Assembly (NCBI GenBank): GCA_016742255.1
Contig: JACVCB010000009.1
Span: 1-64,000 of the forward strand
Source: Leptospira sp.
GTDB lineage: Bacteria > Spirochaetota > Leptospiria > Leptospirales > Leptospiraceae
Direction of reading: 5' to 3'
DNA: 64,000 nt
In this document: positions 37,105 through 46,603 of the stretch, one piece after another
Position numbering within the stretch: the stretch's first letter is position 1
Layout: the number at the start of each line of letters is the position of its first letter
The notes under the pieces: generated by a model
The model's input: the letters and a program-made list of their open reading frames with translations, nothing else
Databases searched by the model: none
Told to the model about the DNA's origin: nothing
Program-made: the position numbers and the translations under genes

Positions 37105-38129
37105 AGTTCTTTCTTTGATTCGACGGAATTTTTGCAATTTATCATTACATTTTCTAATCTTTTTTGAAAATGATGGGATTGGAATAATGTTTGGCGGATG
37201 TATAACAACTTTGTTAGGTTTTCTCTCGTTTCAAAACTTGGGTTTTCTACTGAGAATCTTCCATAATCAGAGAAAAAACCAAAAAAACCGAATATTCGAA
37301 TTTTCTTTTCCTCAGTCGGGAGTTTTTCTAAACAAATTTGTAATTCGTTCAGTTGTTGTTTTTGTCCATCGGTAAATAGAGGGTCAATTTTCCATGAGGA
37401 TAGGATTTGTAAAAAATAGGATTTAGACTTCTCATTTTCCGATTTTAATTCTGCAAGATTCCAAGGATTTTGTTTTGAATAGTAAAACAGTTGGTAGGTG
37501 GACCTTTGATTTGTTTTGATGTCTTGTAATAAACGAAGTAAAAAGGATCTTCTTTTGGATTCTGGCATATCCGAATAGAGAATACGATTGAGACTTAAAG
37601 TGTATTCTCGTTCTTTTCCAAACAAAAGAACTTCATGAGGTTTATAGAAATTGGAATAGAGATAAACTGTTTTTTCCCATTCCGATTGTAATTCACGTAC
37701 TAAACTTAAATTTTCCGCATTGGAAATCTCAGATGATAGAATTTCCAATTTGGGAAATACAATGAGATCAAATAGTTTTTTTTTGATCTGTTTTTCTAAG
37801 TTCGCTGTTTCATTTTTAGTTATTTCTGTACATCGTTTGATTTGTAATAAAGCATCATAAAAGGAAAGGTAGGAAAGGATTTCTGTCAGTTCTCTAATTT
37901 CCTGGAATTTGCAAAGTTGGAAATAATAATCATACTCTTCGTTTTCTTTGGTCTCTACTTCACGTAAAATGGGAAAACTCGAAATCGTATAAGCTTCTGA
38001 ATCTAAATTGGGGGCCAATTGGAATTTTGACCAGATGGATTCAAAAGTCGCTGGTTTTGTAAACCATTGGGGTAAACTCGGGGATACAAAAAAGAAAAAC
38101 CCAAAAACAAATAAACCCCAATATTTCAA
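37101..38129 (-). CDS. Hypothetical secreted protein between CHAT protease and sigma genes
   Basis: A 342-residue protein with a signal peptide (KYWGLFVFGFFFFVSPSLPQ). The rest is rich in charged helices (FQEIRELTEILSYLSFYDAL, LEKQIKKKLFDLIVFPKLEI), and may be a helical bundle or a repeat scaffold. No family is recognised. It overlaps both neighbours by four bases (CHAT upstream, sigma downstream). A periplasmic sensor or binding partner for the CHAT protein is an attractive guess. Confidence 0.7.
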   Translation of the reverse strand: MKYWGLFVFGFFFFVSPSLPQWFTKPATFESIWSKFQLAPNLDSEAYTISSFPILREVETKENEEYDYYFQLCKFQEIRELTEILSYLSFYDALLQIKRCTEITKNETANLEKQIKKKLFDLIVFPKLEILSSEISNAENLSLVRELQSEWEKTVYLYSNFYKPHEVLLFGKEREYTLSLNRILYSDMPESKRRSFLLRLLQDIKTNQRSTYQLFYYSKQNPWNLAELKSENEKSKSYFLQILSSWKIDPLFTDGQKQQLNELQICLEKLPTEEKKIRIFGFFGFFSDYGRFSVENPSFETRENLTKLLYIRQTLFQSHHFQKRLENVMINCKNSVESKKEL

Positions 38130-39481
38130 AACCCACTCCTTGTTTTGAATTCATAATACATTTTTTCTTCTGAAGATCCTTCCGAAAGGATCGATTCTAA
38201 GATATCTCGTTTTTGGGTTTCGTCAAGTAACTCATGTTTTGTTTCTAAAAAGAGAAGTGCTTTTTTTCGAAACTCCGGATGAATGATTTTTTGGATTTTT
38301 AATACCAATGGATCTTTTGACTGGTTTTTTGGTTGGGACACTGTCGAGTTCTCGTTAATAGAAGATTCCTTTGTTTTTTCCAATTGGATTGGTGTTACAG
38401 CTGGGTTTTCATTTTGTGTTTCTTTTGTAAAAATAAGGAAAAGTAAAACCAGTAGTAGACTTGAGACAATGCTTACTATCCTTTTTGGAAGTGGGTTTGG
38501 AGTTAAAGTAGAAAATTGAACCAAACTAATGGCTGTTATGATTTCTTTGCCAGTACCCTTTTGTAATTGTTTTCTAATTTTATCTAAACTTTTTTCTGCG
38601 TTTTTAGATTCTAAAAAATATTTCCAAAAGGAAATTCCTATTTCCTTGGCTACATTTGTTTCCACTGGATATAAAAATCCAATGACTTGTTTGGCACCAG
38701 CCTTTAGAAAACTGGTTGTTAATCCAGCTTGGTTTATGGAATCAAAAGACGAATAACAGCTATTAAAAAATACTAAATCTAGATGACTAAACGATCTTGT
38801 AGCAATTTCATTCATGGAAATGAATTGATCCTTTCCAATGGGGATTCCTTGTTTTTCAGAATGGCCGGCATAATGTAAATATTTAACAGAATTTAATTCT
38901 TCGATGAAACGAATTTTAGTTAGGTGATTTTGTTTTAGGATTCTAAGGGGAAGTTTTTCTTCAATGATTGGATATAGGCTAGCACATTCTTCATTTACTG
39001 TGTTTTCTAAACTAGGAATCACGGGATTACAGATGATAAGAGCAACATTTGTTTTTTTGGAAATTTCCCTTTGGTTTTTTTGGATCCGAATCCCTCGTTT
39101 GAAGTTTTTATCTTGGAATAGGAATCCATTTGTAGATCTTAAAATTTCCCAGGGAATGGGAGAAAATTCCGGATCAACTAACAGCTCAATGGTGCCTCGA
39201 AATCCGGGAGTCCTCCAAAAGGGAAGGGATTCACCAAATACAATTTGTTCTAAACTATCAGACTTTTTGCCTAGTTTGTCTAAAAATTCTTCTTTTTTAG
39301 GATTTTGAGATAAAATGCGTTCTACAAAAATGGACCAATCATTTTGAAATTCCTTCAGTAATTGCCCTGAAAACGGAGTCGTTTTTTCTACGGAACCAAA
39401 TTGTGAATGTTTTTCTTCCCAAAAACATTCACCATCGGAGATACCTTGGTCAGAGTATTTCGAAATGATACGGATTTTCAT
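38126..39481 (-). CDS. Membrane-anchored CHAT-domain (caspase-like) protease
   Basis: A 451-residue protein. The CHAT domain covers about residues 85-325: PWEILRSTNGFLFQ, then the catalytic His207 in YLHYAGHSEKQG and Cys242 in LVFFNSCYSSF, followed by LTTSFLKAGAKQVIGFLYPV. One membrane segment is at 334-352 (VSIVSSLLLVLLFLIF), and about 100 polar residues follow. The protease should face the cytoplasm and the C-terminus the periplasm. CHAT proteases cut partner proteins in several bacterial defence and signalling systems, including one that releases a sigma factor. Next to an ECF sigma gene, the same logic may apply here. Confidence 0.88.
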   Translation of the reverse strand: MKIRIISKYSDQGISDGECFWEEKHSQFGSVEKTTPFSGQLLKEFQNDWSIFVERILSQNPKKEEFLDKLGKKSDSLEQIVFGESLPFWRTPGFRGTIELLVDPEFSPIPWEILRSTNGFLFQDKNFKRGIRIQKNQREISKKTNVALIICNPVIPSLENTVNEECASLYPIIEEKLPLRILKQNHLTKIRFIEELNSVKYLHYAGHSEKQGIPIGKDQFISMNEIATRSFSHLDLVFFNSCYSSFDSINQAGLTTSFLKAGAKQVIGFLYPVETNVAKEIGISFWKYFLESKNAEKSLDKIRKQLQKGTGKEIITAISLVQFSTLTPNPLPKRIVSIVSSLLLVLLFLIFTKETQNENPAVTPIQLEKTKESSINENSTVSQPKNQSKDPLVLKIQKIIHPEFRKKALLFLETKHELLDETQKRDILESILSEGSSEEKMYYEFKTRSGF

Positions 39482-39488
39482 TAGGTTG

Positions 39489-40619
39489 TCATTTTAGTTT
39501 TTGTATGAGTAATTTGATTTGGTCTATCAGTAAATTCACATCTTCTAAAGTTGTAAAACTGCCAGTAGAAATCCGAATTGCTCTAAGTGCTTCTTCTTCT
39601 GAGTAACCCATTTGTAGTAAGGATTTAGAGGCTTCTCTGGCTCTTGATTTGCAAGAACTTCCCGTCGATACAATGATTCCTTTTTCTTCCAATCCTAGAA
39701 GGAAAAAATCAACAGTTTGGATGGGTAAAATGAGAAAGGTTGTATTGGGGAGTCTCGTTTCATTTTTCGCGATGATTTCACAACCGAAGGATTCTAATTG
39801 GTCTTCTAAAATTTTTTGAAAACCTTTTAGTCTTATGTTTTTTTCTTCTAAATAGTTGAGTTGGATTTCTGTTACTTTTTGTAGGCAATTGATAGCAAAG
39901 GTATTTTCGGTTCCAGCTCTATGTTCATTTTCCTGGTTTCCACCACCAAACAGACGAAAGTTTTTGTTTTCAGCTGGTAAGTAGGTAACGGCAGCACCCA
40001 TACCTGCACCAATTTTATGACCAGAGAATGTATAACCATCAAACAATTCAAATGGCACAGGAATTTTGCAGAATGCTTGCATCAAATCACTATAAAAAAG
40101 TTGGCCATGTTCTTTGGTCAAAGTATGAATTGACTTTGCAGGTTGAATCACTCCTGTTTCATTGCCAGCATACAAACAAATGACAGGTTTTGGATTTTCT
40201 TTTAATAACCTTTGCAAATGATTCAGATCGATCGTTCCCGTTTTGTTTGTGTGAATCAATTGGGGTGAAAATCCAAAAGAATCTAGGGCAGCATACATGC
40301 TCGCATGTTCAAAAGGTGATACAATTACCGAATCTAAGTTTGGGTATAAAATTCGTAAACTCTGGATGAGTAAAAAATTTGCCTCAGTACCAGTAGAGGA
40401 AAAGATAAACTGTTTTTCTTTTCCATTTGTCAATTGGCAAAGATACTTTCTCGTTTGTTCAATTTTGGCTTGGTTTTTAAGAGAATAACGTGTGATCCCT
40501 GAAGGATTGTAAAAGTTTTCTAAGTATTCTTTTAAACACGACTCTAAAATCTCTGGGTAGGGGGGGTGAGTCGCGTTATAATCAAAATACTTTATATCAT
40601 TCGTTAAATGGGATTTCAT
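39489..40619 (-). CDS. NifS/IscS-like cysteine desulfurase family protein
   Basis: A 376-residue PLP enzyme of aminotransferase class V. It starts YFDYNATHPPYPEILE, and has FIFSSTGTEANFLL, His105 in FEHASM, Asp178 and Gln181 in YSDLMQAFCKIP, the PLP Lys202 in FSGHKIGAGMGAA, and the active-site Cys323 in STGSSCKSRARE. All catalytic residues are present. It should take sulfur from cysteine. No IscU, IscR or thiolation partner is close by, and it sits inside the CHAT/ECF gene run: 23-base overlap upstream, 7-base gap downstream. Confidence 0.88.
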   Translation of the reverse strand: MKSHLTNDIKYFDYNATHPPYPEILESCLKEYLENFYNPSGITRYSLKNQAKIEQTRKYLCQLTNGKEKQFIFSSTGTEANFLLIQSLRILYPNLDSVIVSPFEHASMYAALDSFGFSPQLIHTNKTGTIDLNHLQRLLKENPKPVICLYAGNETGVIQPAKSIHTLTKEHGQLFYSDLMQAFCKIPVPFELFDGYTFSGHKIGAGMGAAVTYLPAENKNFRLFGGGNQENEHRAGTENTFAINCLQKVTEIQLNYLEEKNIRLKGFQKILEDQLESFGCEIIAKNETRLPNTTFLILPIQTVDFFLLGLEEKGIIVSTGSSCKSRAREASKSLLQMGYSEEEALRAIRISTGSFTTLEDVNLLIDQIKLLIQKLK

Positions 40620-41853
40620 CTGCTTCTTCGTAACGTCCGAGTTTGCGGAGAACGGACCTTGTTAGGTTATGGTATGCCTTTAAGATTTCATCTTTTTTTC
40701 CACCAACACTACGTTCGTCGACGTTTCGCAGTTTTGGTTTTAAAGAATCGAGAATGGTCAAACTTTTGTTATTTTCTTTTAGTTTGTGGTAACTTTCTGC
40801 TTGTTTAAGTTTTGCCTCAAACTCATGAACAAGTAACGCAGGTAAGTTGATATCTTCTATTTCAGAAGCTAGTTGGATGTTTGCAGATTCCTTAAATTCA
40901 TTGGCTGCTTTTTGGTAATAGTTTTCTTCTTCACTGCCTAGTTGGAAATACAGTTCGGCACGACGAAATTTAAATTTCAGATACTCTCTTTCATCGGCAC
41001 CAACGAAGTATAAAATTCGTTCGTAAATATCATCCATTTCTCTCGGAGAAAAATTTTTCATTCCTGTGAGAAGGATTTGTCTGAGTAAGGATTCCAAATA
41101 ATCATTTGCCGAAACTTCCGAAAAATCACTTCGTTTGATGGATGATAAAACCACACTTCGTTTTTGGACGGCACTGAGACCACTCGGAACTTTTTCGAGT
41201 TCAGTGAGTTTTTTTAAAACATAGGTTTCTGTTTCAACCATATGTGTTTTGTAGGCGAGTAAGATTTCACTTGGCCGACAACTGGCCCATGCAACAGACT
41301 CTATTTTTTTTGGTGCGATGAGTTCAGGACCTGAAAATCGTAAGGCACGTTTGTAATAATCAAGAGCCGTTAACACGGCTTCAATGTGTGAGTTCCAATA
41401 CTCTTTGGGATTGGGGCCGAGAGTTAATTCCCCTTGTGGTGCCATTCTTTGGAAAAGGGGAGACCCCCAATCACTTGCTTTTTCCCGCCATGTGAGTTCT
41501 AAAAAATGGTCCTCCACATGTTCCTTACTGCGAAAGTAGAGACAGGCTTTTTCCATGAGGGTTAAGTCAAGGGGCAAAATGGTGCCTTTTCCATTTTCTT
41601 CCGCACTAAAAAATTGGCTGATCGTTTGCAGAAGATTAGTGCCACCTTCCTTTCTGCCTTCGAGAACCGCATCCCCTTTGGCGATCAAAGAGTGGGCGAT
41701 CCGTGGATTGGGGTAACCAAAAAACGAATTGTAAGTGAGGGTTATTTTGGCAAGGATCGTGTCCTTGTTTCTCAGAATCCATGGGAAAGTGATTGCCCAC
41801 ACGAGGAGAACAGCCAGAATGTATTTTAAATTTTCTCGGAAGATTTGGTTCAA
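40597..41853 (-). CDS. Hypothetical membrane-anchored helical-repeat protein, first gene of the CHAT operon
   Basis: About 418 residues from TTG 41853 (MNQIFRENLKYILAVLLV), chosen because AGGGA lies six bases upstream; the frame is open to a TTG at 41904, which would run into the divergent gene. One membrane segment (YILAVLLVWAITFPWIL) is followed by a large outside domain of helices. Some pairs look like TPR (YLKFKFRRAELYFQLGSEEE, AKLKQAESYHKLKENNKSL). No family is recognised. It overlaps the NifS-like gene by 23 bases. Confidence 0.7.
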   Translation of the reverse strand: MNQIFRENLKYILAVLLVWAITFPWILRNKDTILAKITLTYNSFFGYPNPRIAHSLIAKGDAVLEGRKEGGTNLLQTISQFFSAEENGKGTILPLDLTLMEKACLYFRSKEHVEDHFLELTWREKASDWGSPLFQRMAPQGELTLGPNPKEYWNSHIEAVLTALDYYKRALRFSGPELIAPKKIESVAWASCRPSEILLAYKTHMVETETYVLKKLTELEKVPSGLSAVQKRSVVLSSIKRSDFSEVSANDYLESLLRQILLTGMKNFSPREMDDIYERILYFVGADEREYLKFKFRRAELYFQLGSEEENYYQKAANEFKESANIQLASEIEDINLPALLVHEFEAKLKQAESYHKLKENNKSLTILDSLKPKLRNVDERSVGGKKDEILKAYHNLTRSVLRKLGRYEEADEIPFNE

Positions 41854-41891
41854 GGATTGTCCCTGTACCCGATCTTTGCCGGAATCTACTG

Positions 41892-43886
41892 ATGTTTCAA
41901 GCAATTAAAACTCTAAACTACCAATTCCTCTTTGTTTTCTTATGTTTTCTTTCTGTTTTTCCAAACCAGGCAGATCCAACCCCGAAACAGAAAGATTGTT
42001 ACCTCCTTGAGCCTGGTGTTCCAAGTGAATACTTACTCTCTCGTGCCATCTACGAACAGATTGATGGTTACCAAGCAAACAACCGTAAAAAGACAGCAGA
42101 GGCAAAACTTGGCTTTGAAAACTCTGTGTCGTTTTTAGATAAATACCACTCTTGTTTAAAAGAAAAAGGGCAAGGTCCAAGTGCCCAATCAGCGGAAATC
42201 CAAGCTCAAAATTATTTGGAGTTAGGAAATCCAGGCAAAGCTTGGGAATGGTCTGAAATTGCAAAACAGAATACAAAAGAAGTCACAAAAGAACTCGTAA
42301 TTTTACAAATGAGGATCCGTCTTCGGGAACAAGACTTAACCAAAGCAACAGAAGTATTGGAACATGATTTGGTCTCTTTTCCCAATGATCCTGACTTTTT
42401 GTATTTACTTGGGAATTTATACTTTGAACGAAAGATGTGGAATCAATCCTTATTGTATTACACTGCTCTTTCTTTTGTCATTGAAAGAAGGGACAATCAT
42501 TCCAAATACAAATACATCACAGCAAAATCTTTAGGTGAACTTAATTATAAGTTAGATTACCCAAAAATTGCCATCAAACGTTATAATGAATACAATTCAG
42601 TCAATAAAAATGACATGGAAGTCTTATTTCGTTTGGCACAAATTTATTTTGTGTTAGGTGATTTTAAGATGTCCAAATTTTATTTGGAACAAATCAGGGA
42701 AAAAAATTCGAGAGACATTGACGCATCGCACATGTTAGCCGAAATTTATTTTTTGGAAGCACGTGATTTAGCACCTCAGTTTTTTGATACTTTAAAAAAT
42801 GAGAAAAAAATTCCAAAAGACGGTATCATCCCCATTTTATACCAATTGGTGAACGGCCGTACTATTGGGTTAGATGAAAAACTACGAAATTTTATTAAGT
42901 CAAATCCAGGTAGATTGTCGCCACGTGTCGCTTTCCTCGAGTTAGCTGATAAATTGAATGATCCTGATTACGAACAAATCAATGCAGAAACCGCGCAATA
43001 TGCTTATGAATACAGGCAATACGGGCTTGCCGAAAAAATTCTGAAACGAGGGAAACAAAGATTAAATCCATCTCAAGTGGAAGAAAAAGCAAGTTACCTA
43101 GAAAAGATTGCAAACTGCCAAGAGATGTTAGGCCAATGGAACCATGCAATCCTTTCTATGAAAGAAGCAATTGTTTTGAGTTCCGACCTCGAAAAAAAAT
43201 TCCGTATGCGATTCCGTTTGGCTTATTTGTATCTGCAAGGTAATTTAAAAAAAGAAAAAGTTTCTGTGGATATTTTGTCCGAAACCATTGCTGAAAATCC
43301 GAACCCAACTCATTATTATTTGCGTGGATTGTCTTATTTCCAATTGGAAAAATACAAAGAAAGTATTAACGATTATACACAAGCCATCCAAATGGATCCA
43401 ACCAATCCTAATTTTTATTTTTATAGAGCAACTGCTTACGATAAACTCAAACAATTTCCTGAAACAGAAACAGATCTTAAAAAAACCATTTCTCTCAATC
43501 CAAATGCATCCAATGCAATGAATTATTTAGGTTATTTGTATGCCGAAAAAGATATGTTCCCTGATGAGGCAAAACAACTGTTAACTCAGGCAATTACTTT
43601 GGAACCAGATAATCCTGCTTACCAAGACAGCTTGGGTTGGGTCTATTACCGAAAAAAAGATTATAATTTGGCATTATTACATCTAAACTTTGCAGCGTCA
43701 TTGGCTTTGGAAAGAGGGTTTGAAGACCCAGTGATTTATGAACATCTGGGTGATGTGTATTTAGCAAAAAAAGATCCAGTCAATGCCGTACAATTTTTTA
43801 AACTTTCGCTTTCAAAAGACAAACAGACGTCTAACAAAGACTTGGTGTCAAAAATCAAACGAGTGGAAAAGGAAATTTCAGAATGA
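41892..43886 (+). CDS. Secreted TPR-repeat protein
   Basis: About 664 residues from MFQAIKTLNYQFLFVFLCFL, which makes a signal peptide ending near NQA. The open frame starts at 41793, but the upstream part runs against the divergent gene and is not convincing. The body has many TPR units: FLYLLGNLYFERKMWNQSL, HYYLRGLSYFQLEKYKESI, NFYFYRATAYDKLKQFPET, YQDSLGWVYYRKKDYNLAL. It should form a periplasmic scaffold. It is translationally coupled to the lipoprotein gene by a four-base overlap. Confidence 0.85.
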   Translation: MFQAIKTLNYQFLFVFLCFLSVFPNQADPTPKQKDCYLLEPGVPSEYLLSRAIYEQIDGYQANNRKKTAEAKLGFENSVSFLDKYHSCLKEKGQGPSAQSAEIQAQNYLELGNPGKAWEWSEIAKQNTKEVTKELVILQMRIRLREQDLTKATEVLEHDLVSFPNDPDFLYLLGNLYFERKMWNQSLLYYTALSFVIERRDNHSKYKYITAKSLGELNYKLDYPKIAIKRYNEYNSVNKNDMEVLFRLAQIYFVLGDFKMSKFYLEQIREKNSRDIDASHMLAEIYFLEARDLAPQFFDTLKNEKKIPKDGIIPILYQLVNGRTIGLDEKLRNFIKSNPGRLSPRVAFLELADKLNDPDYEQINAETAQYAYEYRQYGLAEKILKRGKQRLNPSQVEEKASYLEKIANCQEMLGQWNHAILSMKEAIVLSSDLEKKFRMRFRLAYLYLQGNLKKEKVSVDILSETIAENPNPTHYYLRGLSYFQLEKYKESINDYTQAIQMDPTNPNFYFYRATAYDKLKQFPETETDLKKTISLNPNASNAMNYLGYLYAEKDMFPDEAKQLLTQAITLEPDNPAYQDSLGWVYYRKKDYNLALLHLNFAASLALERGFEDPVIYEHLGDVYLAKKDPVNAVQFFKLSLSKDKQTSNKDLVSKIKRVEKEISE

Positions 43887-44671
43887 ATTCTCGTTATCTA
43901 ATAATTGTTTTCATTTTACTCTCCCTAGGTTGTCAATCGGCAGAAGTCGAAGATCCAAACTTTTTAGGAAAAGCAAATGGAAAGTATTTACCCGCAAAAG
44001 ACAATTCTTCCCAAACTTTTTTAAAAGAAGTTTTGGATAAAAACCCTGATTTCCCTAGTTTTAAATCAGAATTTTCCATGCAGATCCAAACCTTTGTCCC
44101 TAAGAAGGAAAATGTAAATTTGGATGGAAAGGTGTTTTTTGCCAAAGATTCTAAACAAATTAAAATCCAATTGATGGATAGTTTTTTTGGAATGGTTTTT
44201 ACTGAACTCATAGCAAACGAAAACCAAATCCTAATCAAACCAACAAGTTCAAAAGAAATCCAAACCTTACCGATGGGTGATATCCTCATCCAAGATCCAA
44301 ATTCGGGGAAAAAATATACGATTCCCTTCCCCGTGATTTATGCATACCTTACAGGGAATTATTTAAATGAAATCCAAAACCCAAAGGCAAAATTCAATCC
44401 GAATGAAACTAGGGTTGCACTTTCCAAAGTAGATGGAGATTACGAATATTTTTTTAAAGATGGTAGTTTGGATCGATTAGAGTTAACAAGTGGTAAACGG
44501 GGACTAAAAGCCATCGCCATTGTAAAAACAAGTGTGAACCAAATACACCCACCTAAAGAAATCACAACCAAAGTTGTGAGCCTTGATACGGAAAAGGAAA
44601 ATGTTCTCATCCAAATCAAATTGAAAAAATCACAAATCACCGAAGTATCTCCACAAGTATTTCGTTTTTAA
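43883..44671 (+). CDS. Lipoprotein with LolA/LolB-like fold (putative)
   Basis: A 262-residue lipoprotein: signal YLIIVFILLSLGC, with LSLGC as lipobox. The mature part is beta-rich (FKSEFSMQIQTFVPKKENVN, LDGKVFFAKDSKQIKIQL, YEYFFKDGSLDRLELTSG), like proteins of the LolA/LolB or DUF4292 kind that carry lipids or lipoproteins. The match is by pattern only. It sits between the TPR gene and the CapA-like gene, with tight spacing on both sides. Confidence 0.7.
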   Translation: MNSRYLIIVFILLSLGCQSAEVEDPNFLGKANGKYLPAKDNSSQTFLKEVLDKNPDFPSFKSEFSMQIQTFVPKKENVNLDGKVFFAKDSKQIKIQLMDSFFGMVFTELIANENQILIKPTSSKEIQTLPMGDILIQDPNSGKKYTIPFPVIYAYLTGNYLNEIQNPKAKFNPNETRVALSKVDGDYEYFFKDGSLDRLELTSGKRGLKAIAIVKTSVNQIHPPKEITTKVVSLDTEKENVLIQIKLKKSQITEVSPQVFRF

Positions 44672-44674
44672 GAG

Positions 44675-45817
44675 ATGAAACATAAGTTTTTTGTTTCGCT
44701 TCTATTATTCCCGATCCTTCTTTTTTCTGCGGATTTTCCAGAACAATTGGAAGATCCATTGGAGTTACCAACAAAGTACTTATATCAGTTCCAAACCGAA
44801 ACTGGTGAATCACTACAAATTACCAATTCCACTAAACTTTGGTTTGGTGGTGATGTGATGTTTAATTGGGGAGTTCGGGATTCCATGCGTTCTGAAGATG
44901 TATTTTTTCCCTTTCGAAGTTTTTTTCGTTATCTCGACCAATTTGATTTTCGCTTTATCAATTTAGAAACACCTATATTACACAAAGCACCCACAGCAGA
45001 CCAAAGAAAATCCTATGTGTTTTATGGGGAAAGAAGGGATCTCACTGTCCTACGTGCTCTCGGCATCAATGGAGTTTTCCTTGGAAATAATCATACAATG
45101 GATTTTGGTGAAAATGGACTTTTTGAAACCTTAGATCTGTTAGATGAATTTAAAATCCTCCATACAGGTGCAGGAAAAAACACCGACCATGCTTTGTTAC
45201 CTATTCTTGTGAAAAAGGGAAATACCGAATTTCGATTGTTTTCCTTTTCTGATACAGGCGAAACCAGGTTATTTTCTGGAACCAATTCCCCAGGTGCAGC
45301 TTATTTCCGAGTGGCCACAGCAGAAAGGATCATCAAAAAAACAAAACCAGGGCAAGTGAATGTATTATCTGTACATTGGGGGGTGGAATACAATCCCACA
45401 CCGATGGACACAGAACGGAATGCTGCCAAATATTTGGTGAACGCTGGTTATAAGGTGATCATTGGCCATCACCCGCATGTGCCACAAGGGATCGAAGTAT
45501 TCCCAAAAGGGATTGTCGTATATTCACTTGGTAATTTTTTCTTTGGATCCAAAAACCAATACCTAAAACACAATATTTCTGTAGTGACGCATTTTGATGG
45601 CGACAAACTTTTGTTTGTGGAAGTGATTCCTGTGTTTGGAAAACACCAAAACCTTCCTGGGGATCATTATTTTTTCCCTTTGGGTCCAAAAGAAGCAGAA
45701 AGTTTTTTAAAAGAATATGCCATTCTTTGCAAACAACTGGGAACAGAACTTGTGATTTCGGGGGGAAGGGGTTATGTTTTTTTTGAAAAGGAACTAAAGG
45801 CCAAACTAAAACCGTAA
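44675..45817 (+). CDS. CapA/PgsA-like metallophosphoesterase-fold protein
   Basis: A 380-residue protein with a signal peptide (KFFVSLLLFPILLFSADF). The PGA_cap fold is clear: LWFGGDVMFNWGVRDSM, FINLETPILHK, LGINGVFLGNNHTMDFGENG, SVHWGVEYNPTP, and VIIGHHPHVPQGIEVFPKG, then YSLGNFFFGSK. These hold the metal ligands Asp, Asn/His, His and His. Such proteins work in poly-gamma-glutamate or other surface polymer systems. It ends the operon of TPR protein and lipoprotein. Its 3' end overlaps a convergent membrane gene by 46 bases. Confidence 0.85.
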   Translation: MKHKFFVSLLLFPILLFSADFPEQLEDPLELPTKYLYQFQTETGESLQITNSTKLWFGGDVMFNWGVRDSMRSEDVFFPFRSFFRYLDQFDFRFINLETPILHKAPTADQRKSYVFYGERRDLTVLRALGINGVFLGNNHTMDFGENGLFETLDLLDEFKILHTGAGKNTDHALLPILVKKGNTEFRLFSFSDTGETRLFSGTNSPGAAYFRVATAERIIKKTKPGQVNVLSVHWGVEYNPTPMDTERNAAKYLVNAGYKVIIGHHPHVPQGIEVFPKGIVVYSLGNFFFGSKNQYLKHNISVVTHFDGDKLLFVEVIPVFGKHQNLPGDHYFFPLGPKEAESFLKEYAILCKQLGTELVISGGRGYVFFEKELKAKLKP

Positions 45818-46494
45818 TGAAACCAACTGCATACCATTCCCAATGCAAAAAAGGGAAAACTGAGTTCTAGTAAATTGGTGCGGATGATAGAAAACACCTG
45901 CAAAAAAAATCCTGTAAAAAAAAGGATCGCCGCACTCCTTAAAATCCAACCTTTTTCGTATAACCAAAAGTATACGGAAACAATCGCCACATAAGAAAAC
46001 AAACAAAACCATTTGAGTTGGGATGTTGGTTTTAGATACTCCAAGGAAGGTGTCATTTCCTCTGCAGTTTTTGCATCTAGTATATTCAGAATGAGAATGT
46101 TTTCGATGAGGTCAGCAAACCCTGCAATCACAAGGAGAAGGATCATTCCCATAAAAATTTTGAGGAAAATGGGACGTACTTTCCGTCCCGCATAATGTCC
46201 CGTATACGTCAAAAAAGCCAAATAACAAAAGATAAAACCAAAATCAAAATAATGAACCCTACGGTATTCCGTTGAGAGGTGGAAAAAGTCGATGGTATCG
46301 GGGATGCCAATGAGGTCCTGCACTTGTTTTGGTGTTTCTGCCATCTCGAGCCCTAGCAGAGTGGATTCAAATCCAGAATGGTTGTCGAGAGCTGGTTCTT
46401 TGGGAGTGATGTGGTTTAAAAAACCAGCATAAAGTGCTAAAAAGAGACCTAGGCCCAGGCCCCAAACTTCTGGAAAATTTGATTTTTCACCCAT
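45772..46494 (-). CDS. Hypothetical multi-pass membrane protein
   Basis: A 240-residue protein with about six membrane segments (GLGLGLFLALYAGFL, FGFIFCYLAFLTYTGHY, IFMGMILLLVIAGFADLI, LKWFCLFSYVAIVSVYFWLY, AAILFFTGFFLQVFSII, FFALGMVCSWFHYGFSLAF). A loop after the first segment (residues about 35-75) faces one side. No family is recognised with certainty. It is divergent from rpsF. Confidence 0.7.
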   Translation of the reverse strand: MGEKSNFPEVWGLGLGLFLALYAGFLNHITPKEPALDNHSGFESTLLGLEMAETPKQVQDLIGIPDTIDFFHLSTEYRRVHYFDFGFIFCYLAFLTYTGHYAGRKVRPIFLKIFMGMILLLVIAGFADLIENILILNILDAKTAEEMTPSLEYLKPTSQLKWFCLFSYVAIVSVYFWLYEKGWILRSAAILFFTGFFLQVFSIIRTNLLELSFPFFALGMVCSWFHYGFSLAFSSFSKKT

Positions 46495-46603
46495 AAACAG
46501 TCAGAAATTACATAGAATGCGAAGGGATTCAAGGCTCCAAGAAGAAATTCCATTGACCCAAGGCCCCATAACCAAAACCCTAGTGGAAACTAACAAATTC
46601 TTC

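Noticed and set aside
41793..41891. Upstream extension of the secreted TPR protein
   Set aside because: It would cover the start of the divergent gene and place the signal peptide inside the protein; ATG 41892 gives a normal signal.
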